Shown: in pieces, positions 53,794 through 64,000 of the stretch
Numbering within the stretch: the stretch's first letter is position 1
Layout: each line of letters starts with the position of its first letter
Source: Ceratorhiza oryzae-sativae
Taxonomy: Eukaryota > Basidiomycota > Agaricomycetes > Cantharellales > Ceratobasidiaceae
DNA: 64,000 nt
Reading direction: 5' to 3'
Assembly: GCA_030998015.1 (NCBI GenBank)
Contig: JARWMV010000032.1
Span: 62,001 to 126,000, forward strand
Program-made: the position numbers and the translations under genes
The notes under the pieces: model-generated
Seen by the model: the letters and a program-made list of their open reading frames with translations, nothing else
What the model was told of the DNA's origin: nothing
Databases searched by the model: none

Positions 53794-54574
53794 TGTCATG
53801 AGCCACAATCAAGGTCTCATGGCTAACCATCATTTTCTCTTCCTTTGTTTCCCACCTTTGTCTGATGGCTTGACCACCTCCACCTGCTTACTGATCCTTG
53901 TCCTATTATTAGTCACTCACTTACTGATCACTGCCATTCACCTTACTCATGCTACTATTATTAGTACTGGCTGACTGATGGACATAATATTATTAGTAAC
54001 TGGCTGACTGATCACTGCCATTCTTTCTTACTCATCCTGCATGTATGCTTAGTCACTCCCTTGGTTAGAATAGTATAAAAGCAAGGAGAGCAAGCTGGTC
54101 TACCCCAGCTTGCTCTACCTCATCAATTCCCCTCTAAAGCATCCAGTGTGAAGAACAGTCCCTAGCTGACTTATTAGCTTAAGTAACAGCTAGAAGGGTC
54201 TTGAGTCAAGACCACATCACAAGCCCCAGCACTAAGCATCTGACTTAGCTGCTGTCCACATTCACTTATTTGGCAACAGGTGTCCATCAGCCACAAGCAC
54301 ATAAGGGCATATGGTGTCAAGCCATGAGACAGTAGACACACACAAGGTGTCAAGCCAAGATGAGCCACACATCAGTAGTAGTCAGGACATAGTCCTGACC
54401 CATCCAAGGCATTGGCCAATTGTAAAGCAAAGTCTGACAACCACTTTCAGAGGTTGTGACAATTAAGCCAAGACAAGCCACACATTGGTAGTAGTCAGGA
54501 CATAAGCTGGACCCATCAGAGACACTAGGCACTTGTAAAGCAAAGTCTGACAACTGCTTTCAGAGGTTGTGACA
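53794..54574 (+). mobile_element. Solo LTR of family C
   Basis: 781 bp, TGTCATGAGCC to GGTTGTGACA, with duplication CATAT (53789-53793, 54575-54579). The last ~113 bp are a tandem copy of the preceding end (both end GGTTGTGACA). Confidence 0.9.
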
Positions 54575-54893
54575 CATATGTACAGCCCCATCTATGCATA
54601 TATAAGGGAGAGTCTGAGAGCCTTAAGCCTCAGAACTCAACCTCCTGTCAAACATCCCCTTCTACCTGAGTTGGTCACCAAGCCACTTAGTCCTTGCCCA
54701 GTGCTCTTCAGCACAAGTGTGCTTCTATATTATCCTGCATGTTGTTGCAATCCCCTTCCTCACTGCACATCCATCCTTAGATGTTGTAGTTAGACCCCTG
54801 GCCATCATAGCCTTTGGGTCTGCTGTCACCTTATCAGCATTTGGCATCATTGTTCAGGTTGTTGGCTCTGACAGTGAGCATGTTCATGAAGGT

Positions 54894-55409
54894 TGTCAGA
54901 GCCAACAACCTGAATGACAATGCCAAATGCTTGTGAGGTGATGGCAGATCCAAGGGCTGTAATGCTGAGGACCAAGACTGCAATGTCTAGGAGGGGACAC
55001 ACACTGAAGGGATGGAGTGCAACAACATGCAGGAAGGTTTTAGAGGAGCACTTGTGCTTAAGAGCACTGGGCAAGGACTAAGTGGCTTGGTGACCAACTC
55101 AGGTAGAAGGGGATATTGACAGGAGGTCAAGTTCTGAGGCTTCAGGCTCTCAGACTCTACTTTATATATTCATAGATGAGGCAGTACATATGAAATACAG
55201 AATTGTACAATCTATGAAAGTGGTGCCACATCAACAGAATATTCTGGAATACATCAACAGTGGTCAACAACAACAAGGCCACATGACTTGGTCAATAATT
55301 CTACACATATATCTGAATAAACAGGACTTGTCCAAAACAGAGGAAAGAAGACATAAAATAAATTGTACAAAGTCAGGATAAATTTGTGCTCATGGTCTGG
55401 GCCATGACA
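54894..55409 (-). mobile_element. Solo LTR of family E, inverted
   Basis: 516 bp, with duplication AAGGT (54889-54893, 55410-55414). The short flanks on both sides share GTGAGCATGTTCATGAA. Confidence 0.9.
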
Positions 55410-55453
55410 AAGGTGGTGAGCATGTTCATGAACATGATCAGTTAAGGAGGTTG

Positions 55454-55752
55454 TGTCATTGTCAAGACCTAATACCAGTCTAAGGGAGAACTCAACAACA
55501 CTCATGACAGGAAGTCAAGTCCTTGGGGAATTCTCTTAAACTTGACCCTCCTTATATATTCACAGATTCACAGTCTTGTCTACATGGACACAAACAACAA
55601 TTGGCAAACAGATATCCAATAATAACATGTCAGTGTCTTACAAAGATTCCAGAATGTTCATTAAGTCACATAACCCATAGACTATAGAGAATGAAACAGA
55701 AAAAATATGAAAAATAGTAGAATAATGTCTGTTGTCACACCAGGTCATGACA
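55454..55752 (-). repeat. Family F LTR, inverted
   Basis: About 299 bp. The inner edge (GGTCATGACA at 55752) is next to the complement of a purine tract (CTACCCCCTCTC). It contains a minus-strand TATATAAGG. The outer edge is less certain. Confidence 0.65.
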
Positions 55753-56068
55753 CTACCCCCTCTCAAAGGCCCAGATGGCAAATAGCTTTCTTGTTCTTTT
55801 TGTGGAAGTCCCAGATTGCTCCTTTGGCATTTTGAAGATGCTCCCATGGTTCCCATGTGTTGGACTCTGGCCCATAGCCTACCCATTTGATCAGGTATTG
55901 AACCTTGCCTCAGTGTTTCTGCAAATCTAATACCAACTCAACCTCAAAAACTTCTTCCCCTTCTGGGGCTACCCCAGCAGGTGGTTGGGGTGGTTCTTGG
56001 CCATATGGATCCTCCTTCTTTAGAGGCAGTACAGAGATATGGAATACTGGGTGTACCTTGAGGGTACA
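55753..56068 (-). pseudogene. Family F Ty3 pol, C-terminal chromodomain fragment
   Basis: Minus-strand reading gives GEEVFEVELVLDLQKH, one stop, then KVQYLIKWVGYGPESNTWEP, a chromodomain with the aromatic and tryptophan positions of the family. The terminal stop is just before the polypurine tract. The rest of the element is cut off by a C LTR at 56069. Distinct from the B family chromodomain. Confidence 0.75.
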
Positions 56069-57298
56069 TGTCATGAGCCATGATCAAGGTCTTGTGGCTA
56101 ACCATCATTTTCTTCCTTGATGTTCCACCTTTGTCTTGTGGCTTGACAACTTTCTCTTCATGAGTAAGCACCTACACCTGCTTACTGAGCCACATCCAAT
56201 TTTTAGTCACTTGCTTACTGATCACAGCCTTTTGCCTGGCTCATCTTACTATCTTGCTGACTGATCACTGCCATTCACTCTTACTCATCCTGCATGTACA
56301 CTTACTCACTCCCTTGGTTAGAATAGTATAAAAGCAAGGAAAGCAAGCCAGTCTAACCCAGCTTGCTCTACCTTGTCAATTCCCCTCTAAAGCATCCAGT
56401 GTGAAGAACAGTCCCTAGCTGACTTATTAACTTAAGTCACAGCTAGAAGAGCCTTGAGTCAAGGCCATGTCACAAGCCCCAGCACTAAGCATCTGACTTA
56501 GCTGCTGTCCACAGTTGCTTACTCAGCAACAGGTGTCCATCAGCCATGAGCACATAAGTGCATACAGTGTCAAGTGTTATGACCTGCACAGACAGCCATA
56601 ATGTAACAAGGGAATTAACCTATAGTTTATAGCATTTTCTCCTAAGTCAAACAAGCTATAAACATAGTCATGTGACCTTGGTGCTTATACTGGTGCTTAT
56701 CATGGTTATCTAACTCACTCCTGCAATTCTCTCTGTTGTAACTTGGAGCAAGGAGCAAGTTATCATGTGACCCTGGTGCTTACAGTGGTTACCTAACTTG
56801 CTCCTGCAATTCTTTCCATTGTAACTTGGAGCAAGGAGCAAGTTATCACATGACCTCAGCACTTAAATCACATGACCCTTGGACCTCATGCAGCTCTATA
56901 AGATTCAGAGCCACAACAACCCTATGAGCAACTTACTGAATACTTGTTTACACCACACATGACCTATAACATACTGCAGACTGTCCCACAATCTGACTCA
57001 TACCTTGAAGGGTATATAACTCATCAAAAGCAAGCCTGTGGACCCCAGCTTGCTTTATCTCATCCACCACAGGGACCTCAACCATACACTGTAGAATAAC
57101 ACACACAATAGATAGAAATAGGCAACACAACCAACATAGCCACTACTTAAGGAAGACTGACAGATAGTAAACAGGGGGTCTTGACATCAAGCCAACACAA
57201 GCCAGGCATCAGTAGTAGTCAGGACATAGTCCAAACACATTAAGGGCATTAGCCACTTGTAAAGCAAAGTCCAACAACCACCTTTAGAGGTTGTGACA
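56069..57298 (+). repeat. Family C LTR split by a solo A LTR
   Basis: 56069-56574 plus 57192-57298, TGTCATGAGCC to GGTTGTGACA. No outer target duplication. It abuts a D LTR at 57299. Confidence 0.82.
56575..57186 (+). mobile_element. Solo LTR, family A subtype
   Basis: 612 bp, TGTTATGACC to GGGTCTTGACA, with duplication TCAAG (56570-56574, 57187-57191). Confidence 0.9.
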
Positions 57299-58031
57299 TG
57301 AGGCCTGTCCAGACCACCCTCCTCTTACAACTCAACCCAGACTAGTTATTGTTTTATTTTTCTCTTTCTATTCTCTTGTCTGTGTCTGTGTGTGATTTCT
57401 TATATAACTAATACCAATGAATAAAGCACATATTAGTTAGAGATGTCATGCCAGAATTCCTGCATTCTGGCATCAAGGGTAACTCTATTCCATCAGCTTA
57501 CCAATCAGCACTTCTGAACTGCTTCTACAATTGAGTTACCCTTGATGCCAGAATGCAGGAATTCTGGCACAACATTTCTAATATTAGTTATATACTGTCT
57601 GATTCATTGTATCTTATATACAGAGATATAAAAGGATACAATATTGCCTGATTGAGCATGACATTAAGTACCAGCTATTAGAAGAAATCTAAGTGCCTGT
57701 AGCTGAGGAAGTACACACATTAAGCAGCCCAACATCTATCCAATAAGCTATTGCTTAAGTCTAGAATTAAGATTAGTACCAGTTACTCCAAGCAACTAGG
57801 GCTGAACTTTGTTTAAGATATCTAAAGGAACCTGACCGTAGTAGTCTTGCTCTTTATACCTATAAATTAGTCAGTTTACACTGTGAAAGATTAAGACTAC
57901 CTTGAGTGTAACTTGATTGCATTGCAACTACTTTGAGTGTTCTTATTCTAGTCTAAGAAGTATTGAGTATGATTAGAGTATACTACATTTTCTTAAGCTC
58001 TAGATATTCAAGTGTACCCTGACCTGTAACA
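57299..58031 (-). repeat. Family D LTR, inverted, containing a hAT MITE
   Basis: TGAGGCCTG to CTGTAACA on +; reverse complement of the D LTR at 26729-27178 plus 35027-35159. No target duplication. 58032-58243 to its right is unassigned. Confidence 0.78.
57438..57580. mobile_element. hAT-type MITE, 143 bp
   Basis: Starts TAGAGATGTCATGCCAGAAT with a nearly perfect inverted copy at the other end (TTCTGGCACAACATTTCTA). Perfect 8-bp target duplication ATATTAGT (57430-57437, 57581-57588). The arms are about 50 bp, so the element is mostly hairpin. Same termini as the 1442-bp element at 10367. Confidence 0.92.
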
Positions 58032-58243
58032 GGCTTGGGCAAGCAAGCACAGGTATGTGAACTGAGCAATATGTTGTCTACTACTGCTATCATACATCTT
58101 GAATGCAGAACAAGCCTATCAAAGAGCCTGCTGTAGCACTTTGTCACTCAAATTGTTCCAAAGCCTAGTTTGCCATTTAACTATAACAGATGTATGATCC
58201 AGTTTGATACATGCAGACAATGTTTTCTTAATTCTCTTCCTTG

Positions 58244-58618
58244 TGTCACAAACTGACATGCATATATCCACTCTATAATATTTTCTCGATTTACTACATT
58301 TTATGGGACCAGCTTCAAACATACTTGCCTTTTATGGTATATCTGTGTCATGTGATTCAGGGGATGTTCCGGACCGACAACCGAGATGTATTTCAACTCT
58401 GATGTGAAATTCCACAGTTCCGCAGTTGCTTCTACTGCTTCTATCTCTTATCAGTCGTGACTCACTGTACAGACTTGTTTGTTATGATGTGGCTTGTACT
58501 ATGTATATAAACCAGGTCAAGTTCGCAGAGGGCTCCTCAAGAACTTGACCTGTCATCGAATACAAGTTCTTTCTTTTTCTTACTATTTTTCTCATCGCCT
58601 GACTTGTCGTCATCAACA
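58244..58618 (+). repeat. 5' LTR of B5
   Basis: 375 bp, TGTCACAAACTG to GTCATCAACA. TATA TATATAA at 58504-58510. Confidence 0.9.
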
Positions 58619-58619
58619 T

Positions 58620-58635
58620 CAGGTCAAGTTCTTGA
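58620..58635 (+). other. Self-priming PBS of B5
   Basis: CAGGTCAAGTTCTTGA, the exact 16-nt complement of TCAAGAACTTGACCTG at 58537-58552, which lies 27 nt after the TATA box. A leader without ORFs follows to about 58938. Confidence 0.78.
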
Positions 58636-58938
58636 CAATCGTAAGTCTCAGTGTCGTCTGGGATACTTCTGGAACGCCGTTGGCGTTGTCTCGAGATAAC
58701 TCCCCGTTGCCTTCCCCAATCCCACTCCACCTATCCACAGCCACGAGATATCGTTGCCCTATACGCGCCTCTGTGAAACCTTGCATAGCCAGGTCCCTCA
58801 CATGTCGTAACAAGCTTTGGTTCTCTAATCTCTTTTGTCAACAAGAGGTGGGGTCGCTCATTGCCCTTAAGTAGCTGAGCAACGGAGGTCACCTTCCTAT
58901 TCCAATAGACTCGGGAAAGGGTCTATTTTTCCTTTATC

Positions 58939-59304
58939 TTGATCTTGCTCAAGTACATCTCTGACGGAACGCATGGCCCTCAAGTGGCACAACCTTTTAC
59001 AGAAGACCAGTGCTGCTGTTTGTGTGGGTGGTTCAGACACCTGTCGATCCACTGCTTCACCCTTAACTCAGTCAAAAGTATCCTTGAAGAAGCTGGGCAC
59101 ATTGATTTCAACCGAGTAGTAATTATCAAAGTCCGCCCCCAAAGAGTCGGACGCACCCAACAAGCCTTTGTCACTGAGCCAGGTGCCCCTGAGTGCAAAA
59201 TTTGCCATTGGGCAAATGGAGCCACCTTCCCAGCATGCTGCCCTTATTGTCCTAAGAAGGACAAATTCCTTTATTACTACACCATCCCCTGCAACCAGCT
59301 ATAA
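58939..59304 (+). CDS. B5 pre-gag ORF1 (zinc knuckle and ribbon)
   Basis: 121 codons, non-ATG start (TTG). CLCGWFRHLSIHC retains the CX2CX4HX4C knuckle, and CKIC...CCPYC the ribbon cysteines. Counterpart of 46295-45930 in B1. Confidence 0.55.
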   Translation: MILLKYISDGTHGPQVAQPFTEDQCCCLCGWFRHLSIHCFTLNSVKSILEEAGHIDFNRVVIIKVRPQRVGRTQQAFVTEPGAPECKICHWANGATFPACCPYCPKKDKFLYYYTIPCNQL

Positions 59305-59692
59305 GCTGGAGAACCTCGGTCAACAGCTTCTTTGTCACCTGTTAAACACTATCGAAAATTTCCAAGACAGGTACCGTTATTACTGGAATAAGCATGAAGA
59401 AACCTGTGAAAAACTTCACGAAGCCGAGGCCTGTTGCGCATACCTAACTGAGCGTTTGTGCAAACACCAGGAGGACTACCTATCCCTCCTCCAAGACCAT
59501 CTCAGACTAGAAGCTATAGTCCAAGAAACAATTGAACCCCACAAGTATGCCTTCCCTGTCTTCTCTACACCATCAGACCTCCCTCACCCCACCTTCCTAA
59601 GTGGCACAGGCTCGCCAATTCAGGAAGAAACACCCCTTCTGGCAGCCCAAATCAATCCTCCCCAAGGAAGCACTCCTTTGGGATCAAACTAA
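59168..59692 (+). CDS. B5 pre-gag ORF2 (coiled coil)
   Basis: 174 codons, non-ATG start, overlapping ORF1 by 137 nt. The helix SYKLENLGQQLLCHLLNTIE and its continuation match B1 ORF2. Pro-rich end. Confidence 0.5.
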   Translation: MSLSQVPLSAKFAIGQMEPPSQHAALIVLRRTNSFITTPSPATSYKLENLGQQLLCHLLNTIENFQDRYRYYWNKHEETCEKLHEAEACCAYLTERLCKHQEDYLSLLQDHLRLEAIVQETIEPHKYAFPVFSTPSDLPHPTFLSGTGSPIQEETPLLAAQINPPQGSTPLGSN

Positions 59693-59879
59693 ACTGAAGA
59701 GGGTGGAGTGCCCATATCGTTGCCAAGACACCAAAAGTTGGGACTTGGACAATACTGGGTTGAGGTTCGTGGGAATCGGGAACTTCAAAATTTATAGACT
59801 CGTGAGGGGAACAGAAGTCCTTTATTACCAAAACAATTCCCAATTCCCTGTACTTCCTTACCGTCTCTGTCGCCTTTAA
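59601..59879 (+). CDS. B5 pre-gag ORF3
   Basis: 92 codons, non-ATG start, overlapping ORF2. Keeps CPYRCQDTKSWDLD and the IYRLVRG block of B1 ORF3. Ends 24 bp before the gag ATG. Confidence 0.5.
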   Translation: MAQARQFRKKHPFWQPKSILPKEALLWDQTKLKRVECPYRCQDTKSWDLDNTGLRFVGIGNFKIYRLVRGTEVLYYQNNSQFPVLPYRLCRL

Positions 59880-59903
59880 AATTCTACTCAAGTCCCTTCT
59901 GAA

Positions 59904-61292
59904 ATGGCATCACCAACCCCTGCCCCTGCTTGGGCGAATATGTCTGATGGAGATAAGGTCATCTATATGCTTCAATCAATGGACGAACTGCAAGAACGAA
60001 CCAATAATCTCCAAAATGATATTGGGGACGTCGAACACAATAATAAGACCTACACAGACTCACTCGAGGCCAAACTTACCACGAATCAGACAAAAATAGA
60101 TGTGGATGTGGCTGGATTAGCCACCAATGTCAACAACCTAGTGGGAATGTTAGCCATTCTCCAAACTACTATCATGCGCATTGAAGTGCAAATCAACACC
60201 TCCACGGGTGGCTCAGGTGCTGCTCAAGTACTAGCTCCCTCCAGTACAGCCCAACCACAACCAACAGCACCTGCTCCCTCTGGAGGGTCGACTGCAAAGG
60301 TTAAGATGGCCGCCCCTCAAAAGTTTGATGGCACAAAATGGGAAGACGCCATCTCATTCAGAATTGCATGTGCCCGATACATCAATACAAACATGAGTGG
60401 GCATTCGGCTGATCAAGTGGTCGCCTTCATCACCTCTTATCTCGAAGGGTCAGCAGCTGAATGGGTTAACTTGTATGAAGAATTCAAAATTTTAAACCCT
60501 GGAACTGTGATCCCCTGGCTTCACGATGCCAATCTGTTCTGGCAAGAATTTACTACCCGTTATGGGGACCTGAACTGCACTGAAAATAACCGCGACAAGT
60601 GGCGGAAACTGAAACAATCCAAGACAGTTCAGGATTACCTCACCCTATTCAACCTATATTCCACAGGCCTCAACTACAACGATGCCACCATGTGTGACCA
60701 GTTCTATGATGGTCTATCATCAGACATAACAGATAGCATGGTGGCCCAAAACTATGAACCCCACACCAAAACTTTTGCCCAACTCACTCAGCAAGCCCTG
60801 GAAATTGACTGCCACCTCATCTTGTTCGGTAGCAAACAAACGTCTCATGGGGGTAACAAGTCCAGCAGCAATGCCTCATCCAGTAGGCCAACAAATAACC
60901 CCCAAAGCACTCCCCAAAAGGAGAAATTCAAAAATGGGGAACGGATATACAAGATTAAGGATGGGAAAGCTGTAAAAGGCCAGATTGTGGCCATTGGGCC
61001 CAATGCGAAGGGTTTCACGGTTCCAACTGTCCGCTACGATGGCAGCAATGCCAGTGTGCAAGAATCCTTCAAAGACATAAAGAAGGATAATCACCCACCA
61101 GCAGCCCCCAAGGCAAAGGATCCAGATGCAATGGATCTGGATAGTGCAGGAAAAGGAAAGGGGACAAACACCTGCTATAACTGTGGAGGACAGGGCCATA
61201 TTGCTGCCAAATGCCCCTCGGCCAAGATGTCAGGATACGAGGCAGTGGTTGAGGATGTAGAAACGACTGACGATGAGTTGGTAAAAGAATAA
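59904..61292 (+). CDS. B5 Gag
   Basis: 462 residues, open from ATG 59904 to TAA. Same domains as B1 Gag, with knuckle CYNCGGQGHIAAKC near the end. The original ATGA gag/pol junction is ATAA here, so Gag still terminates but the Pol start codon is lost. Confidence 0.9.
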   Translation: MASPTPAPAWANMSDGDKVIYMLQSMDELQERTNNLQNDIGDVEHNNKTYTDSLEAKLTTNQTKIDVDVAGLATNVNNLVGMLAILQTTIMRIEVQINTSTGGSGAAQVLAPSSTAQPQPTAPAPSGGSTAKVKMAAPQKFDGTKWEDAISFRIACARYINTNMSGHSADQVVAFITSYLEGSAAEWVNLYEEFKILNPGTVIPWLHDANLFWQEFTTRYGDLNCTENNRDKWRKLKQSKTVQDYLTLFNLYSTGLNYNDATMCDQFYDGLSSDITDSMVAQNYEPHTKTFAQLTQQALEIDCHLILFGSKQTSHGGNKSSSNASSSRPTNNPQSTPQKEKFKNGERIYKIKDGKAVKGQIVAIGPNAKGFTVPTVRYDGSNASVQESFKDIKKDNHPPAAPKAKDPDAMDLDSAGKGKGTNTCYNCGGQGHIAAKCPSAKMSGYEAVVEDVETTDDELVKE

Positions 61293-64000
61293 GCTCAAAC
61301 CGTGCCAGGGGGGCGGTCTTGGGTGCTATGTTACAAAATGTGCATAATGAAAATAAAATTATGGAAATGGAATGTATGTTGTTAGGAAACCAATCACAAC
61401 TACAGTTTTTCTTCCACACATTCCCTCTGCACATAACCCCTGAACACAAGTTGGCATATAACATGAAAAAATTCAATGGATGGGCCATGATTGATTCAGG
61501 GGCCACATCAGTATTTATCCATGAAGACCTTGTTAAACAATATCATATCCCCACTGTCTCCCTAAAAATGCCAAAAAAACTACAAGTTATCAATGGAAGG
61601 GAGATCAATTCAGGGCCTGTGACCCACTATTGCACCTTTGAGTTGTGCATTCAGGAGCACCAAGAAATCCTCAGTGCCTATGTTGTGAACGTTGGCAAAA
61701 ATGATTTAGTCCTGGGCATGTCATGGCTCAAATTCCATAACCCCGACATTGATTGGGATGGAAAAGACATGAAGTTCAACTCGCCAATATGCCTGAAGCA
61801 TTGCATCACAAAACCCTTGCATGTGCGTGCAAATGAACCTAAGGAGCTTCAGCTGGACTCTTTAGACTCCCTCCCAACAAAATATAAAGAATTCCAGAAA
61901 ATATTCACTGAAGAAGACGACGTCCAACCATTACCACCCCATAGAAAGTGGGATATAGAAATAGATTTAAAACCAGATGCCAAGCCAAGGCATGGTCCCA
62001 TATATAGTGTGGGTGTCAAGGAAGATGCAGAATTGCGCAAAACCTTGGATCGCCAACTGAAAGCAGGGCATATCAGACCCTCAAGGTCACCAATGGCATC
62101 CCCAGTCATATTTGTCAAAAAGAAGAATGGGAAGTTGCGCATGTGCATCGACTACTGGTGACTAAATGAAATGACAGTCTCTAATGTGTACCCACTCCCA
62201 CACATCAATGATATTGTGGAGACTCTGCATGGGGCAAAGATATTCACCAAGTTTGATCTAAAGTGGGGCTTCAACCTCATATGAATTTGGGAAGGGGACG
62301 AATGGAAAGCAGCTTTTAAGACCAAATATGGGTTGTACGAGCCCTTAGTCATGCAATTTGGTCAAAAGAACGCACCAGGAACCTTCATGGCCATGATCCG
62401 GGAAGAGTTCCAAGACATCGAGGGCATTTATGTTGTAATCTATATGGATGACATATTAGTATTCTCCAAAAACCAAGAAGAACACGATGAACATGTCAAA
62501 GAAGTCTTACGTTGTCTCCAAAAAGCTGGCCTATACTGCGCTCTGGAGAAATGTGTTTTAGATGTCACCAAAGTCGATTACCTGGGAATAGTAGTGACTC
62601 CCCAGGGAATTAAAGTAGACCCAGCCAAGGTCGAAAAAGCTGTTGAATGGCCAACCCCTACCAACCCAACCGAAGTCCTGGAAGGGTTGGGGTTTGCAAA
62701 TTGGTTGAGGCACTTCATAAAAGACTTTTCGAAAATTACAAGATGTCTTTATGAACTTGTCAAGAAGGATGTAAAATGGGAATGGACAGAAGAAAGGGAT
62801 CAGGCATGGAACCTGCTGAAGCAGAAATTAAAAGAAGCCCCCCTCCTAATCCAGCCAGAACCCAACAAACCATTCATTTTGGAAACGGACGCCTCAGGCT
62901 ATGCCACAGGTGCTGTATTATTGCAATATGGAGAGGACGGAATGCTCCACCCAATTTCCTATTACTCCAAGGCAATGGTCCCAGCAGAAAGAAATTATGA
63001 TATCTACAACAAAGAAATGCTGGCAATTATAAAGGCCCTCAAACACTGGCGTCATTTGCTAGAAGGGGCCCAACACCCAGTAAACATTGTTTGTGACCAC
63101 AAGAATTTGGAGTATTGGAAGACGAATCGGCCACTGAATGGCTGAGTCACATGGTGGCATGAGTTCTTGTCCAGGTTCGAATTCAAGATTCTATATATTG
63201 AAGGGGCGAAGAATGGCCAGGCAGATATACTCTCTAGGCTGTCAAGACACATCCCTAAAGAGGGGGGTGAGAGCCAAGCTCTGCTTGCGCAAAACCAATT
63301 TTTGGAGCTGAAATCACTATGCCTGCAAGCAATCACACCAGACAATGACCTGGAACAACTCATTAGGGATGCTATCCCAGGGGATGAACACCTATCAAAA
63401 GTCCTAAAAGCCCTAGATGACAACGAGATGGTCAAAGATTGGGAATGGGACAAAGGACTCTTACGACACAAGGGCAGAATCTATGTCCCAAATAACAAAG
63501 AACTTCGCAAACTGGTCATCGAAAGCCGTCACGACAGCCCAGCAGCAGGACACCCAGGACAGTTCAGAACATATGAATTGTTAAATCACAAATACACGTG
63601 GTTATCAATGAAAAAATCAGTCAACGAATATGTCACACACTGCAAGTCATGCATCAGGAACAAGCACAGCAACCAAGTTCCCCCAGGGCTCTTAAACCCA
63701 ATACCCACGCCAGAAAAACCTTGGGAGGAAATTACTTATGATCTGATCACTGGGCTACCCCTGTCAGAAGGGTTTGACACCATATTTACAGTTGTCGACC
63801 ACCTGACAAAAATGGTCCACTTTATTCCATGTCAATTGGAAGCCAGTGCTATGGATTGCGCCAACTTGTTCCTAACATATGTATGGAAACTTCATGGGTT
63901 ACCACAGAAAACAATCTCAGACCACAGCCCCAACTTTGCATCCAAATTCTTAAGGCACTTATACAAACGACTGGATATAAAACCCTCCTACTCCACAGCA
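61289..64000 (+). pseudogene. B5 Pol with three TGA stops, partial
   Basis: A single frame from the ATA (formerly ATG) at 61289 through the protease AMIDSGATSVFI, RT YMDDILVF, RNase H ETDASGYATG, the integrase HHCC (HDSPAAGHPGQFR) and the first part of the core, to the window end. It is broken only by TGA at 62159-62161, 62282-62284 and 63143-63145. At each of these B1 has CGA (Arg). It is therefore a copy silenced by C-to-T change at CpG, not by indels. Confidence 0.9.

Larger units (their letters stand above)
53034..54873 (+). repeat. Family E LTR split by a solo A and a solo C LTR
   Basis: The pieces 53034-53183, 53717-53793 and 54580-54873 line up with the E LTR at 51629-52153. Both nested solos have their own target duplications. 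No duplication is found around the whole. Confidence 0.78.
58244..64000 (+). mobile_element. Family B element B5, running off the window
   Basis: 5' LTR, PBS, leader, pre-gag ORFs, gag and pol to the integrase core, all in B1 order. Decay is almost purely C-to-T, with no obvious frameshift in gag or in pol as far as 64000. Confidence 0.92.

Overview
The window looks like fungal heterochromatin, most likely from a basidiomycete. The two spliced genes I can build have 50-55 nt introns with GT...AG ends, and the repeats belong to families typical of fungi: Tf1/sushi-type chromodomain Ty3 elements, Ty1/copia, Tc1/mariner and hAT-like MITEs. Most of the 64 kb is nested transposons. Older copies have lost CpG to TpG/CpA, while a block from about 2.3 to 10 kb and a few young insertions keep their CpG. 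I name the repeat families locally: A (Ty3 element carrying a Rep gene), B (Tf1-like chromovirus), C, E and F (other LTR families), D (LTR attached to a copia relic).

Layout. 1-2080: end of a + strand B element (B4), half of a C LTR and a solo B LTR. 2.1-8.3 kb: CpG-retaining, mostly low-copy sequence with one convincing host gene, a four-exon small secreted protein on the minus strand (3567-4158). 8277-23491: a Tc1/mariner element (Tc1-B, minus strand) holding three separate insertions: a second Tc1 element (Tc1-A, 8491-10078), a 1.4 kb non-autonomous hAT-like element (10367-11808) and the main object of interest, the 10.6 kb A element (12534-23116). 23.5-26.7 kb: copia relic and a D LTR, which is split by B2 (27179-35021). 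35.9-38.2 kb: a large hairpin split by two solo A LTRs. 38.4-52.7 kb: B3, an old B copy split by a solo A LTR, three solo E LTRs and the young, nearly intact B1 (40051-46993). 52.7-58.2 kb: stacked C, E, A, D and F LTRs. 58244-64000: B5 on the + strand, running off the window.

The A element is an LTR retrotransposon bounded by TG...CA LTRs and a 5-bp duplication (TGCTA), with a self-priming PBS and a polypurine tract. Between its chromodomain pol and its 3' LTR it carries about 3.4 kb of foreign cargo: an unidentified 272-aa ORF, a spliced minus-strand gene for a 163-aa Cys-rich/basic protein, a tandem-repeat divergent promoter, and an intact 429-aa rolling-circle Rep (HUH endonuclease plus SF3 helicase) of the kind found in CRESS-DNA replicons. 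Its pol is broken by several frameshifts while all three cargo genes are open. The LTRs contain a 100-bp tandem repeat (2 copies in the 5' LTR, 4 in the 3' LTR) with two hairpins and a TCACGTGA box, and the same box is in the cargo's divergent promoter. A retrotransposon carrying a DNA-replicon Rep module is my candidate for an undescribed system.

B elements share a second unusual feature: about 950 nt of overlapping ORFs upstream of gag (zinc knuckle plus zinc ribbon, coiled coil, basic/Cys region), seen in four copies and lacking ATG starts. Both A and B have a primer-binding site complementary to the predicted 5' end of their own transcript, as in Tf1 self-priming.
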